This document shows positions 21,704 through 33,345 of a stretch of 64,000 bases of DNA, in pieces. The position numbers were made by a program, and so were the translations under genes. Numbering within the stretch: the first letter of the stretch is position 1; every line of letters begins with the position of its first letter. The notes beneath the pieces are model-generated. The model had not been told where the DNA came from, made no database searches, and worked only from the letters and a program-made list of their open reading frames with translations. The DNA is from Sialis fuliginosa (lineage: Eukaryota; Arthropoda; Insecta; Megaloptera; Sialidae), in NCBI GenBank assembly GCA_961205875.1, contig OY540814.1, forward strand, positions 24,496,151 to 24,560,150, read 5' to 3'.

Positions 21704-23887
21704 TTAGGCGGCTATTACACTATCAAATAAATATGTCAAAGATCTTTGACAAAGATTTGATCATATTTCTTTGATAAAATATGAGATTTTGTTCTATTAC
21801 ACTACATAAAATATTTGATAATATTTTTTCAATATTATCTAGGGATATTTTCTTCTTTTTTGATGCATTTTGATTATCAGTGCTTGGATGTTCGTCAATT
21901 GACGTGATCGAGGTTTGAATTTACAACTGTGTATTGTGGTTTTTATAATCAATAAGAAGATTATCATATAATACTGGCTTTTGTTGATATTCATATATTA
22001 ATAATTATGTAACTGTAACTGTCAGTGATAACTTGGTAGTCGCCATTTTGTTTTTGACGTCAAAAAAAATTGATCAAATGTAAGAGACTGTCATTAACTA
22101 TGATCATAGAAATATTATGAAGGTAAATATTATAGATCTGGAGGCAGCGACCAAATTTGGGCATCATAGCAGCCCGCAAAATTTGTTTTGAAATTTGTTA
22201 ATTGGGATATAGAGAACTCAGCTAAATGGGTCCCATGATCCTAGGACGCTGCCTTTAGATAGGACAGCCCGTCAGTTATGTAAAAAAAAAATAGCCGAAA
22301 AATTTATAGCATCCCCGTCAGATATTTATAAAATTTGAAAATATAGTATCTGACGCCCTAATAGTTGCATTATTTTTTTATAACAATCTAAACATGTAAA
22401 AAAAAATGGCCGATGTAATTATAGCCGCCCGTTAAAAATCTTTTTTAATCGATAGATTTATGTTTCCTGAACATGAAAATAATAGTATCTGACGCCCTAA
22501 TAGTTGCATTATTTTTTTATAACCATCTGACGCCTTAATTGTTTTAAACATGTAAGAAAATAATAAATTATTGAATGTATTTATTTATTTATATTTATTA
22601 TTATTACTATTTATTAAAAAAAACACATAATTTAAAAAATCAAGCCTAGCTACCGCTAGGTTCTGTCGCCGTGCACCTCTTGCACCCCTACTTAAGACGC
22701 CTGAGTTGGGGCAGCTACTTACGGGTTTAAAAATATTTTTTATTTTATATGAGCTATACTAAAAATTATTTCATCTTATTTTACATTCATGTCAATTTTT
22801 TCATAAACCTTTATGAGCAAAATAAAACAACAGTAGTTGGTTTAATTAATAAAAAAATAAATTACAAATTAAAATAATGTGAGAATCTATGCTTAAATCT
22901 AAGCACTTGCGATTATTTTTAAAAATTAGTAATTATCAAGTAAAAAAATATGGAAAATTCGTAAATGTCTCTTTGGTTTGATCCTTATCATACATTTTCA
23001 GAAAAATGTTTCAAGCAAAAGTTGTTTATTTTATTTCTTAAATTAGGAATCTGCAACAAAAAATATAGATTTAGATTTGAAAAAAAGATAAACCTGGGAA
23101 CTCATCAAGGTGACTTTTTCAAGGTCAACCCATAATGTCAATATTTAGCTCTCTCGAAACCATGAAACTTTTAACTGAAACATTTTTTCTAAAAATTCGT
23201 TATTTTGGAAATAATTCGCTGGAAACACGGTATACGGGATTGCCTGACGGGCTCTCCTAATCAAACGCAGCACTTCAAGCGTCAGATATATATATTTTTT
23301 GCATAAGGGAGCATTATACTACAAGATGGTATGCATATCTGACGGGCTGCTAAAAGTTCGTTGCCTCTTTAACATCTTTGTCTCGCTATAAATTAAAAAC
23401 GCAACAATAAAAACGTCAGATATACATTTTTCTATTTTTATAATAATCAAATCAACCTAAATCTTAAATATCTGACGGGCTGCTAAAAGTTTTTTTTTTG
23501 GCATCATTTTTTTTTTTTTAATTCGCTCTAATACACTTAAACAGCGTCGCAGGCGTCAGAAAACTATATTTCCTTGATCTGTGGAACATGTATTTATCAA
23601 AAAGCATCTGACTGCCAGATTTGCTATGAGTCACCCAAGGTCAAAAACTTGACAACTTTGACAGCCCATCGAGGGTTAACGCAACGTATTTTATGACTGA
23701 CAATTTACTTTTCATGTATAACTACAATAAGTTAACAAATTTCATAACAAATTTTGCGGGCTGCTATGATGCCAAAATTTTGGTCGCTGCCTCCAGATCT
23801 ATTATAAAAGTTGACTTATTACACTGTCATATTTCTTTGATCAAAGAAATTTTATCATATTTATTTGATAGTGTAATAGCCGCCTTA
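21704..23887. mobile_element. PIF/Harbinger-like MITE, split by a nested transposon
   Basis: The body is 21707-23884, with inverted ends GGCGGCTATTACACTATCAA and TTA duplications on both sides (21704-21706, 23885-23887). It matches the 1474-1962 copy along both halves, but 1665 bp plus a 7-bp duplication are inserted at 22128-23806. Without them it is about 506 bp, close to the 489-bp intact copy. Confidence 0.85.
22128..23806. mobile_element. Unclassified 1.67-kb transposon nested in the MITE
   Basis: The body is 22135-23799. Its ends read GATCTGGAGGCAGCGACCAA inward from both sides and pair for about 70 bp (next blocks GCATCATAGCAGCCCGC and AAATTTG). TATTATA flanks both sides (22128-22134, 23800-23806) and occurs once in the empty copy near 1876-1886. 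Because the flank is palindromic in part, shorter duplications such as TTA are also possible. Internally, CTGACGGGCTGCTAAAAG-like motifs recur (about 22265 reversed, 23339, 23470) and TCTGACGCCCTAATAGTTGC occurs twice (22351, 22484). No transposase frame. It fits no superfamily I can name. Confidence 0.75.
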
Positions 23888-26815
23888 GATAAATCTCGTA
23901 TTTTATAATGTTTTACATAAATTTATTATAAATGTATTTTTTGGTAAAATATTTTTTTAACTTTAACTTACCCTAAAATTGTCCACTGTTATTTGTATTA
24001 AAACATTGGTCGAAATATAGACTGCAACAACGTTAATAAGTGTTTCAAAATCACAGTGGAAGCTTTTACTAATCAAAATTAGAAATTGAAATATCGATTT
24101 CAATATGTAATCCACCTCTGTATGTATGTAGGTGTGCAAGGTGGGTGGGTAGAGGGGTGTGGGTGTATCAGGATCATGTAATTAACTTGTTATTGAATTT
24201 AGACGATCCGTGATAAAAATAAGTATGTAGTGTTTTGGTTTCAATTTTCAATGATACTTGATGCAAAGGTTACTTTGTATTTATTTGAATTTTGTTGTTA
24301 GTTATTGTTAATTAATCAAGTGCACTCTGTTATTGGTGGAAATAGGAATTTCTGTCATGGAAATAATACAGTTGAGGAAACAATGTGACTAATTTCCAGA
24401 TTTGATTGATTTTATAATATTTTTGATTTACAAGCAAAACACATTAAGTAAATACAACGACCAAGTGTGTTTGGGCTCACACATGATGGGGTTCCGTAAT
24501 CATTTTCATTAACATTCTCTTTCGAAATGAACTACATTTATACAATATAAAGTCAAAAAATATTCTATAGTGTAATTTTTATTGAAAGTAATAATTAAAA
24601 GCTGTATTTTGGAATTTTTTCAGATTTTTCGATAGTTTAGAATTCATATCACAAATAAATCGTAACTGGAGGGTTTAAATCATAAGTCCCTGAGACATTT
24701 TTATTGCATTTTAGGAGACACCTTACTTATGGGGTAAGTGTAAAAAAAATTGAGTACAATTTTCAGTCTATGAAAGAAAAGTCCAAAAATTGTTTTTTCA
24801 ATAACCTCACCATTTCTGTTTTTGGGTCATCATTCTACGTCCGTGTTCCAAATTTCGTCTTAGTGGGTAAATAAATGATAGAATAGGAGGGCTGTGACAT
24901 ACAGACAGAGAGAGCGAAACTATTAAAAATGTCAAGAAAAAAATAAAGTCAAATATTTTTATTAGATACTATTAAAACTTCTGTTCTGATAAGTGGCTTA
25001 AAAGTAGTTATGACTCAGTTTAAACGAAATATTTCATGATTGAATAGCATTCAAAGGAAAACAAATCGAATTAAATTTATCGAGGACTTTCCATCGAACA
25101 TTCCTTTTCATCATATCACAGAACGTTCGATAGTGTCTTATTACCAATAACAACAGTAAGAATCCGGAGAAACTATTATTTTTAGGGATGTTGCTTCCCC
25201 CACATCTCTGTGACGCACTTCTTATGTTCGGAAGTAATTTGAGATTAAATTGAGAGAGATATCCCCTACCGGATATGTATCATATCTATGTCTGTATCTA
25301 TGGTGCGTTTACTAGAATCTATGTAGTGTTTTGTTTCTTGTATTACGAATAATTTATGGCGATTTGTTTTGCATCTAGTGCCCTATGGAAGTTATTAGTG
25401 GATGTGCTATGAAATATTAATGATTTTACATTATAAGTAAGCTATTGTTTGGTCTAAGATGGTAATATTTTTTATTTGGTTGGCTGGGTTGCTAAAAAAC
25501 ATTGCAAAACTTGAATTTTCTATTTCTCAATGATTTTTATTTATTTAAGTTTCTTACAGACTTACGCCATCACAAATTCATCTCATTTTTTTCAGTGGTT
25601 TTTAAAGTTTAAAAAAAATAAAGGTATTCTAATAAAAAAAAAAGAATATTCTCGACATCCTGGTGCCTTATTTTGTCCAAAATATAGGAATCTTTAAAAG
25701 TAAATATAATCGTAAAATATTTTTCTTTGAATTGATCTAGAAACAGCATTAAAAATAATTGAAATGGGACTTAATGAAGCAAAATCGATAAACAAAAAGG
25801 TACCTACGACGCAATTTCCAAAGCCGCCTACCCACCCATACCGCAAACTTTTCAACAACAAAGTAAAAGTATTTGACAACTCCCGCAACTATGTTCACAA
25901 TGTTGACGTGTACATATATTCACGTCAGTAACACTGTTGTGACTATGTTCACGCTTGTTGTAGAACTTCATTGTGTGTGCTAAAGTGATTAACTCGACAT
26001 TAAAATGAATTCCGTGTCCGCGGAACTGTCCCAAATTCGATTAAAAACTCTATAAATTGAGTTAAAGTGAGCTGCTTTCTCTAATGGACTGACTTCGCTC
26101 GAGTAATATGATTTGTTTGTTGTTCATTGTCTCTATGCTTTTGAGTGGAAAGTTCTGCGATATTGTCGTTATTAAATGTATTTGAAAATTTTGATATGGA
26201 CGGGTAATTGTTTTTAGAGTCAGGGGTGTAGTACAAGCTATTCAAAAATGTGATATTATTTCATACTTGACTAACGTATTGGACCCACGAATATAAAATA
26301 TAAATTATTAAAAAATAGCGACTGTATGTAATATTTTTGCCCTACTTCTAGTAGTTGAATATGGTTGAATTTAAATAGGGTTCTATTCTGATAACAGATG
26401 TAGTGAATTCAAAAAGATTGCTGCTGATTTATTATTATAAATCGATATTAAATTAAATACGTATGGAGATTGCAATATGCTGTTTTGTAAAATGAAAACT
26501 TTTAAATTAATTACAGAAATAATGCTCATTTTAACAACGTACATATGCAAAAAAAAATAGACCGAGTAGAATACACTATCAAGTGAAACCTGCTTAGGGT
26601 GTGTAATATTGGGTTTGAAATATTTACATACTAGAAAACTCATGATTAATGTTTGAAACTACCGGCAAAAACTACATAAAAATCCGTTCGGTAGAAACGA
26701 ACTGTATAAAACATTTTTAATGATTGATTTACTTGAATGCAAATTTTTATTTTTCTTTAAATTATTTAAAATGTAATTTAAGTAATGTGTTCATAAATAT
26801 ATTTCACTCACAATT
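23888..26815. other. Long stretch without a recognisable gene
   Basis: The stretch about 24550-24930 (CTGTATTTTGGAATTTTTTC, GCATTTTAGGAGACACC, ATTCTACGTCCGTGTTCC) is a copy of the repeat at 54840-55305. The stretches 25080-25320 and 25880-26060 look non-repetitive and of moderate complexity. The remainder is AT-rich. None of the open frames of 60-86 codons shows a domain or splice context. Confidence 0.3.
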
Positions 26816-27056
26816 CCGTGTAGGAAATTACAAAGGGGCCTTGGTTGGCCAAGGCTTGCACCAACACTGGGCCAAGATACAAATGATAACTTCGTTCAAG
26901 ACTTGGCCAAGGCTTGTCGTATCAAGGTTGGCCCAATTTTGGGTAAAGAATAGGTGACCGAAGTTTGACCTAGACTGGGACCAATATCGAAAATGCAACA
27001 CTGGCAACGCAATATTGAGCCAAGAGTGGGCCCATCGTCAATGCAATTCCTACATG
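26816..27056. mobile_element. 241-bp MITE with TGTAGGAA ends
   Basis: The left end is CCGTGTAGGAAATTAC and the right end, read inward, CCATGTAGGAATTGCAT. The interior is unusually rich in short palindromes around TTGGCCAA (CCTTGGTTGGCCAAGG near 26840, CTTGGCCAAGGCTTG near 26902) and in the repeated idea GGGCCAA / TTGGCCC. Flanking duplications are not clear. It is a compact, structured element with no frame of its own; an open frame of 77 codons running through it is incidental. Confidence 0.6.
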
Positions 27057-28716
27057 GTATGTTTCCAAACATTCATTAAATAACGCGTTTATCACGATTA
27101 GTAAATCGAAGGAGTATAACTAATGTTTTTTTCTCTATGCAAATTGTTGCTTTTAAACCGAAAGCAAGTTGTCGCTTAGCAACTGCACCTATTTCACTTT
27201 CATCTACAAATGTATGCTAACTTATAAAGTGTAAATTCTGCGACAGGGAACCATTAATAACACAATAGAAAGAAAGTAAATCAAATAAGAAATGTATTGA
27301 AACTGATTCTTGTCTCTTTGAAAATAAATAAAGGAAGACAAGGAGTGCAGCGTAAATATGTATGTACGTGTTCAGGAGAGAAAGAGGGGGGGGGGCGATA
27401 ACTGGAAATAGGAAAAGTTGTTGCGAGGGTCCGTGCGGTGCAAGGAATCGCACCCTCGATGACGAAAGATAGGTATTTTTTCTTCTTTCATCGGAATAAG
27501 AAAATTCTTCTTACAGGTTTGGACTACTTTTATGTACATATAGGAAAAAGATTTTAAAATTTACGATGGGCCAAGAAAGACTTAAATACTGTTCATATAT
27601 TATTTTTTGTAAGCATTAAAGCATCCGCGGTTTAAAAAAAAATTCTATACTCCTGGACGTGAGTCGCATTATTTTAATTCACATCTTTTCATCAAAATTA
27701 AGAAAAATTACACATGGTTGCAATATTTTTAAAAATAATTTTAAATCTTCATCATAATATTGACATATCTGACAGTGGCGGTGTAATAAGGGGGAACATG
27801 AGGCAATTTCCCTTTATAATCAATGAAAAAGTAAATTTTACGTTTAAAATTGAAAAAAACGAAATAATTAACATTTAAATTATTTAAAACCATTAAGTTT
27901 CCTTTTCTTTGACGAAAAATGATTGTCTACCCCTACTTCCTGTTTAAAACTGAAACAGTCAAATTCAAAAAAACTACAATGTATAATTTTCGTAAATTTC
28001 CCTTGATGAAAATTTATCAGCGGGCTTTAATAATTGCAATACGGCCCTGCACGTTCCATTTGATATCCTCCTTACAAGAAAACGGCGGTCGCTTTAAACC
28101 ACGTTTACACAGGGCTCTTGAGTGGACGAAAATTTCTTTTGTTGCAACAAAGAGCGCAGATAAAATTTCCATTTCCCCCAAACGCTTGCGATATTGAACT
28201 GTCAATCACTGCGGCCCTCAAGTGTTTTATATATGAAAGATTCCTCGCACTTAGTAATAACACTTATGTATGTTTGTACTTCCAGAATATCTATACTGTT
28301 ATATAAAAACATAAGTGGTAAATATTATTCTATCGAAAGTACACGAAAAAGCAAGTTTTATTCTTTATTGTTCATCGTGCTTCTTTTGTTAGATTGATGT
28401 CCGGTATTATAAAGAATTCAGTGTCGACCAATAACCAAACAAAAATCTTTCTACAGGGTACTGTGAAAAAAACCTACATTTGTTACTGTTTTGCGAAAAT
28501 CGCTGCCATTTTGTTAATTTTCGATGAAAATTAATAATTGAGGTATGAGCGATAGCGGCACACCTACAGATTAAGAATCTTTTTTAATGTTTTATTTAAG
28601 ACCACCTGGAGAGAACAAATCACTTGCAAGAAAATTTTTCTTGTTACATACAGTAGTTTTCGAAATAAAATGAAAAAAGTGAATTTTATTGACCTGAAAG
28701 GGGCTATATACATCTA
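27057..28716. other. Intergenic or intronic sequence
   Basis: There is a hAT-like left end at 27775 (CAGTGGCGGTGTAATAAGG) without a partner. The stretch 28010-28210 is of higher complexity and open on both strands for 60-90 codons, with no recognisable domain. A G-homopolymer lies near 27387-27394. Confidence 0.25.
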
Positions 28717-28878
28717 TACAGGTTAAAAATTGACTTGGGTCGAGAAATATTTGTTTTATATAAATATAACTATTTTTTTAAATAAGAAATACAGGTATAG
28801 TACTCTTATATTAAGAAAATATTGTTTTCGTTATTATTAAACAAGGATTTCATGGCCCAAGTCCATTTTTACCTACTA
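28717..28878. mobile_element. Mariner-like MITE, 158 bp, TA-flanked
   Basis: The body is 28719-28876 between TA dinucleotides. The left end is CAGGTTAAAAATTGACTTGG and the right end, read inward, GTAGGTAAAAATGGACTTGG. The inverted similarity runs to AAATA/CTTGTTT, about 38 bp. TA targets and short size fit Tc1/mariner-derived MITEs. A half-copy lies at 2467-2525. Confidence 0.7.
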
Positions 28879-29391
28879 TGGATTTGGTATGTGTAGAAAT
28901 TAAATTGCTAAACTCCATAAATAAGTATTGGAAATACTCATAGAAAAATTTTGGTTGAGACCAAATTTCTTAATGGGCTACATATACCTCGTGCCGGAAA
29001 TAGTAAAGCTTAGATTTTTTTTAAATATAATTTTTTTATTAAAAAATCTATTTTTTTCATTATGAAATATTAAAAATTGATCCGTCTAATGCTCGTGCGG
29101 AACCTACTGTAGTTTTTACATTTTTTATCTGAAGAAAAAAGCTTCATTAAAACAATCCCAGTTAATACCCCCCCCCCCCTCCCGAAAAAATGCAGACATT
29201 TTTCAGTTCTTTTTAGTTTTTTAGTATAAAATAATTTTTAAACTGTTTAAATTGAAGCTATTATTATTTGTTATACGATATAGGTTAATAATAATAATAG
29301 GTTTATGGTCTTTTAAATGACCAGTGGTTTATAAATAAATAAGATTTAACTAACATATATGATCTATAACCCTGTGTACACATGTACATTT
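28879..29391. other. AT-rich sequence, no gene
   Basis: It contains a C-homopolymer at about 29168-29180. No feature is recognised. Confidence 0.35.
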
Positions 29392-29973
29392 ATTGTGAAC
29401 AGTGCCGGATTAAGTCAATTGGCAGTGGCGTCGCTAGGGGGGGGGGGGGGGGGGGGGGAGTGACTCAGGGTGGAAATCGATAGTCCCCCCCCCAAATGGA
29501 TTATTTTTTTGTGCATTAGGCGAGTGTCACCCCCTGTGAATTTTTAACGACAGAAAAAATATCAGTGGGCTCTATTTTTTTAAAATAAATTGTACGGTTA
29601 TCACCCCTTACAGACTTGACAATGATAAAAAAAAATGTCAATTGATTATATTTATTAGACATTTACCTCTTGGAAGCTTTAAATAACCAAAAAAAGAAGA
29701 TAAATAGGTTTTATTTTATTAACAAATGAGATAGGTGTCACCAGGGGCGTTTAATGAAAGTAAATTGAAAAAAATCGATTCAAAAAATTCAACGCTAAAA
29801 TTAAAAACGCTAAATTTAAATTATTAATTACTGTGGATTTGGACACCCAGTATCAATCATTGGACGGTAGATGATAAATCCAATAAGAGATATTTATCCG
29901 AAAAGCCGCGGGACCTATAGAGACGTAGTATTTGCTACTCTTGCTACATGGTTAATGCGGCACTGATTGTGAG
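29392..29973. mobile_element. hAT-type non-autonomous element
   Basis: The body is 29400-29965 (566 bp). The left end is CAGTGCCGGATTAAG and the right end, read inward, CAGTGCCGCATTAACC. The flanking octamers are ATTGTGAA and ATTGTGAG, seven of eight identical. Inside the left end is a second hAT-style terminus, CAGTGGCGTCGCTAGG at 29422, running into a 22-G homopolymer, which suggests a further element nested there. No transposase frame. Confidence 0.75.
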
Positions 29974-31046
29974 TGCATACTATGTAAAGTTATTAGCTCA
30001 CGTCGTAAATCTATACGTATAACGGTTAGTACGACTATAAAATCATTAGGGGTGGTGGCGGGCACAAGTGTAATTGCATCCCCTCGGGAAATGATTAAGC
30101 TATAAATACTTAACTGTTTACACGCACTATTAATTATGTTTTGTTAAGGGTTGGAGGAGAACGATCTGTAGGTACAACCGACAACCCCATGGGTACGACG
30201 TAATTAATAAATTATTAAGGTAGAATTTTTACTTTTAAGTTCGGTTGGATCTTAAATAAAGATTAGAGGAAATATCACAATCTTGTGAACTATATAGGTT
30301 CACCCCTAATTAACATTTCTTAATTGGTATTTTTGAATTGAAAAAATCGGACTCCTTCTTCCTCCCTTGTTTTATCACACTATAGAGATTGTCCCCTCAC
30401 TTCCATGACCAAGAAATATGATATAGGTAATTAGTTTTTTATTTTTATTAGTATTTTTTTAATTACAATTGTATTTCAAATGCTTCATATCAGAGAAGAA
30501 ATATCTGTCATGAGTGTCATGGGACTTTCTTATACGTATTACAGAAATTGAATAGTGTGCGTGTTTGCCATAGATACCATGGGACTTTCTTATACGTAAT
30601 ATTGAGATTGGACAATGTGGGTGATTCTAATTAATTATTTATAAAAATTCTTTCTGGCCAAATCATAAATGTTGGGAAAAATGTATGGGGTATAAATTAT
30701 AGATAATAACATTAACAAAATCACGTGTACTGTAATTCGAAAAGTACATACACTTTCCTTCGAATTTTCACCCCCTTTAAGTCCAAAAACGATCATATTT
30801 TACCTACAGACACTACTTTGAAAATGAGCTAATTTTTCGAAATTAAAAAAATCTCTATGGTGTAGGTATATTTCAAATTTAAACTTCAGTATTTTTTGAT
30901 CTACGATACAGACGGACGGACAGCTTCACTAAAAACACCTGAATAATATGAGACATTTAAAGATTTTTGAATAAATGCGATTATTATTATTCATCATTTC
31001 TAGGTATGTCGTCATTTTTTTGAGCATTTTTATTTTATTTTTAATT
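29974..31046. other. Unassigned sequence with a local duplication
   Basis: The stretch 29980-30220 is of moderate complexity without relatives in the window. At 30518-30627 a 60-bp unit starting CATGGGACTTTCTTATACGT is present twice in tandem with divergence in its second half. The rest is AT-rich. Confidence 0.4.
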
Positions 31047-31260
31047 GACTACAAAGAAGGAGGAGGTTCTCAATTAGACAATATATATTTTTATGAATGT
31101 TTTTGGATAATTTTTGATCCCATATAAATTTTATCAGAATCTGACTATGAAGTTCAAAGAAGTGCCACTCAAAAGAGAAAAATAAAAAACTTCCTAAGAA
31201 AAAAATAAAACCGACTTCAAAAAAACCTTAACTTTAATAGTTTTTGAAGTTAATACCAAG
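31047..31260. repeat. Lepidopteran-style dispersed repeat (GACTTCAAAAA family), short copy
   Basis: It shares AAGGAGGAGGTTCTCAATT, CCCATATAAATTTTATC, GAATCTGACTATGAAG and CCACTCAAAAGAGAAAAATA with the 20682 copy, and ends near TTTTTGAAGTTAATACC. It lacks about 140 bp of the middle of that copy. Confidence 0.6.
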
Positions 31261-31489
31261 CCAATAAATTTTTTTTAGAAAAAATAAAAAATAAAACTTC
31301 AAAAACTTTTTTTTAAGTCGGTTTATTTTTTTCTTAAAATATATTTTATCAATCAAAAAACCAAATCAACTGAATGTATTTTACAAAAAGTGAAATAAAA
31401 CGATAAACTTTGATTCTATTATTCATCGACCTGTGAACATCATACGACTGGAAAAAAAATGTAGCAAATAGTACAACATAAATAAAGCG

Positions 31490-31720
31490 GTACGGCTGAA
31501 CACCCCGACTAGCTAGCATGGAAGAAACATCATCTCCAAGGGTGACGAGCGAGTGTGTGTGTGTGTGCGTGTGTGTGTCAGAGCGCGCGCAAGTTACAGC
31601 GGCCCGCGTGGGCTCTGCGCTTTTCGAGGGTTATAAAGCACTATGAATGTTTTACAGAGCTAGCTCGTAGCCGGGAATCGATCGGAGGACTGTCGAATCA
31701 GTGGTAGCGAAATAGTCGCA
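31490..31720 (+). promoter_or_regulatory. GC-rich island with a TATA-like box
   Basis: By eye this is GC-rich and CpG-containing (GAGCGCGCGCAAGTTAC, GCGGCCCGCGTGGGC), with a GT microsatellite at 31549-31578. GGGTTATAAAGCAC near 31629 could be a TATA box, and ATCAGTGG at 31698-31705 an initiator, though about 65 bases apart, longer than usual. No exon is evident. It could be a promoter or simply a GC-rich patch. Confidence 0.2.
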
Positions 31721-31761
31721 TATGTATATAATATGTTGGTATAAATTGAAAACAGATAAGA

Positions 31762-32410
31762 TGCACCAATCTCGGACTAATACCTCAGCGTTGGACACTT
31801 GTTTAATTAAATGTACTAAATTGTAAATATTTGAATACTGCCATTAATGAATCATAATTTATAGACACTTAACTACAAAACAGCTTAATTTGATGACAAT
31901 CAGCCAATGGGTGTCAAAATGGTGAGCATTTAAACTAATTATTAGTGTATAATTATTATATTATCATAGCATCTGTTTTAGATTGTTCACAATTTTACGA
32001 TTATTTATTTTAAAACTTTTTTGTAATCATTAGCAAGTGTCCATCACTGGGGTGACAATACTGGTTTTACTTTATTCATTACTGGAAAGAAATATAGACA
32101 AAATAAAAGGCTATAATTTAAAAAAACTTTATATTATTTTTATATTTGCGGACTTTGATAATTAAATGATTTAATAAAAAGGTACTAGTCTAATTAGTAA
32201 AATTAGTTTATGAGAATCAAATACAAATCCCCTATCCATAAAAATTGTAAGAGTTTAGACTCTGATGATTGCTATTGAAACACGTGTAAGTCTAAACTCT
32301 TACAATTTTTATGGTTAGGGGATTTGTATTTGATAAATCATAACCATAGTTTTTTGTCTGTTGTTTGTTATATTCATGAGAATTACAAAAAAGCCCATCA
32401 ATCACAAAAA
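31762..32410. mobile_element. GGTACTGG-family MITE, interrupted copy
   Basis: It starts ATAAGATGCACCAATCTCGG and follows the family through CAATGGGTGTCAAAATGG, CATCACTGGGGTGAC, AAATAAAAGGCTATAATTT and GCGGACTTTGATAAT to AGAATTACAAAAAAGCCCAT. Its right terminal repeat is missing. A 119-bp hairpin unit (32216-32334) interrupts it shortly before AGAATTAC, so that unit arrived later. Confidence 0.7.
32216..32334 (+). ncRNA. Hammerhead-like motif within a 46-bp hairpin
   Basis: Arms 32216-32261 and 32289-32334 pair with a single mismatch. The 27 bases between them read, in order, CUGAUGA (32262-32268), UUGCUAUU, GAAA (32277-32280), CACGUGU, and A (32288). With the arms as stem I, these are the invariant boxes of a type I hammerhead; ACACGUGU is a perfect self-complementary stem III, and GUA is an allowed cleavage triplet, predicted cut after 32288. 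The weak point is stem II: UUGCUAUU has no obvious pairing, so activity may be lost or low. It lies inside the GGTACTGG MITE, but that family's other copies lack it. Confidence 0.5.
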
Positions 32411-33345
32411 ATAAGTTTATAGCCAAAAGTTTATAACCAAAATCAAAAAAGGGAACATATTTATAATATTATAATTACTAACAATTTAAAAAAATCAGTG
32501 TCAAGTTGGGATATGTTAACTTAATATAATAATATAAAATATTAACTTAATTGTAAGTATAAGAAATATTATTATTTTACTTGTTATTAAATTATAACTC
32601 CTTGTTTATTACTTTGTATTTTTTTACCTGTTTCATCCTTCTAGCCACTGAACCATTCGACCTATATAAACTTGAGATTTGACATATTGTGAGCCAATAA
32701 AGACATTGCATTATGAAAATATTTTTTTTTAAATTCGATGCTTTTTAAGGGGCCAAATGAGTTACCAATTTCTTATTCAAGTGGGGTATCAAATAAAAGC
32801 TGACAATTCAAAGAATTTAAATGTGAATAGGTTTTGTTATTATTTTATTAAATGAAATATCTTTATTTGGTATAATAAAATAATATTTCATTGTAATTAA
32901 TTTAATGCCAAGACAAATTTTTTATCATAAAATTCAAGATGAAAAATATGATATTCGAAATATTAGTTTTAATATAATTTTTTTTTTAATTTCATATCTT
33001 ATGACCGGTTTCAATAAAGAAGCATATTATGCCTATACAAATGTCTCACTGCTAACTCTGTTTGATCATACCAACTATTTATAACTAACCATTAGGTATC
33101 TGTCGTTTGTGAAACCTGACACAATTAAAAAAAATCTTTTATTCCATTTCTGTTTTTCAAAATACTAGTGGAATATAATAAGTATTAAATTAAATGAAAA
33201 AGTTGTTTGAATTTAATTTTACTAAATCATTTTTATTAAAATTCATATTTAAAAAAAAATAATAGAAAATCTTAAGACTTTAAACAAATTGAAATAAATA
33301 TAATCAATTCAGCAAAATTATTTCAACCGAAGTAAAAACTTATAC
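32411..33345. other. AT-rich sequence, nothing recognised
   Basis: Very AT-rich, with short direct repeats of TTAACTTAATATAATAAT type. No gene or repeat border is visible. It ends in a pyrimidine tract and CAG (TACTATTTTTTTCCAG, 33343-33358), which would serve as a splice acceptor. Confidence 0.35.
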
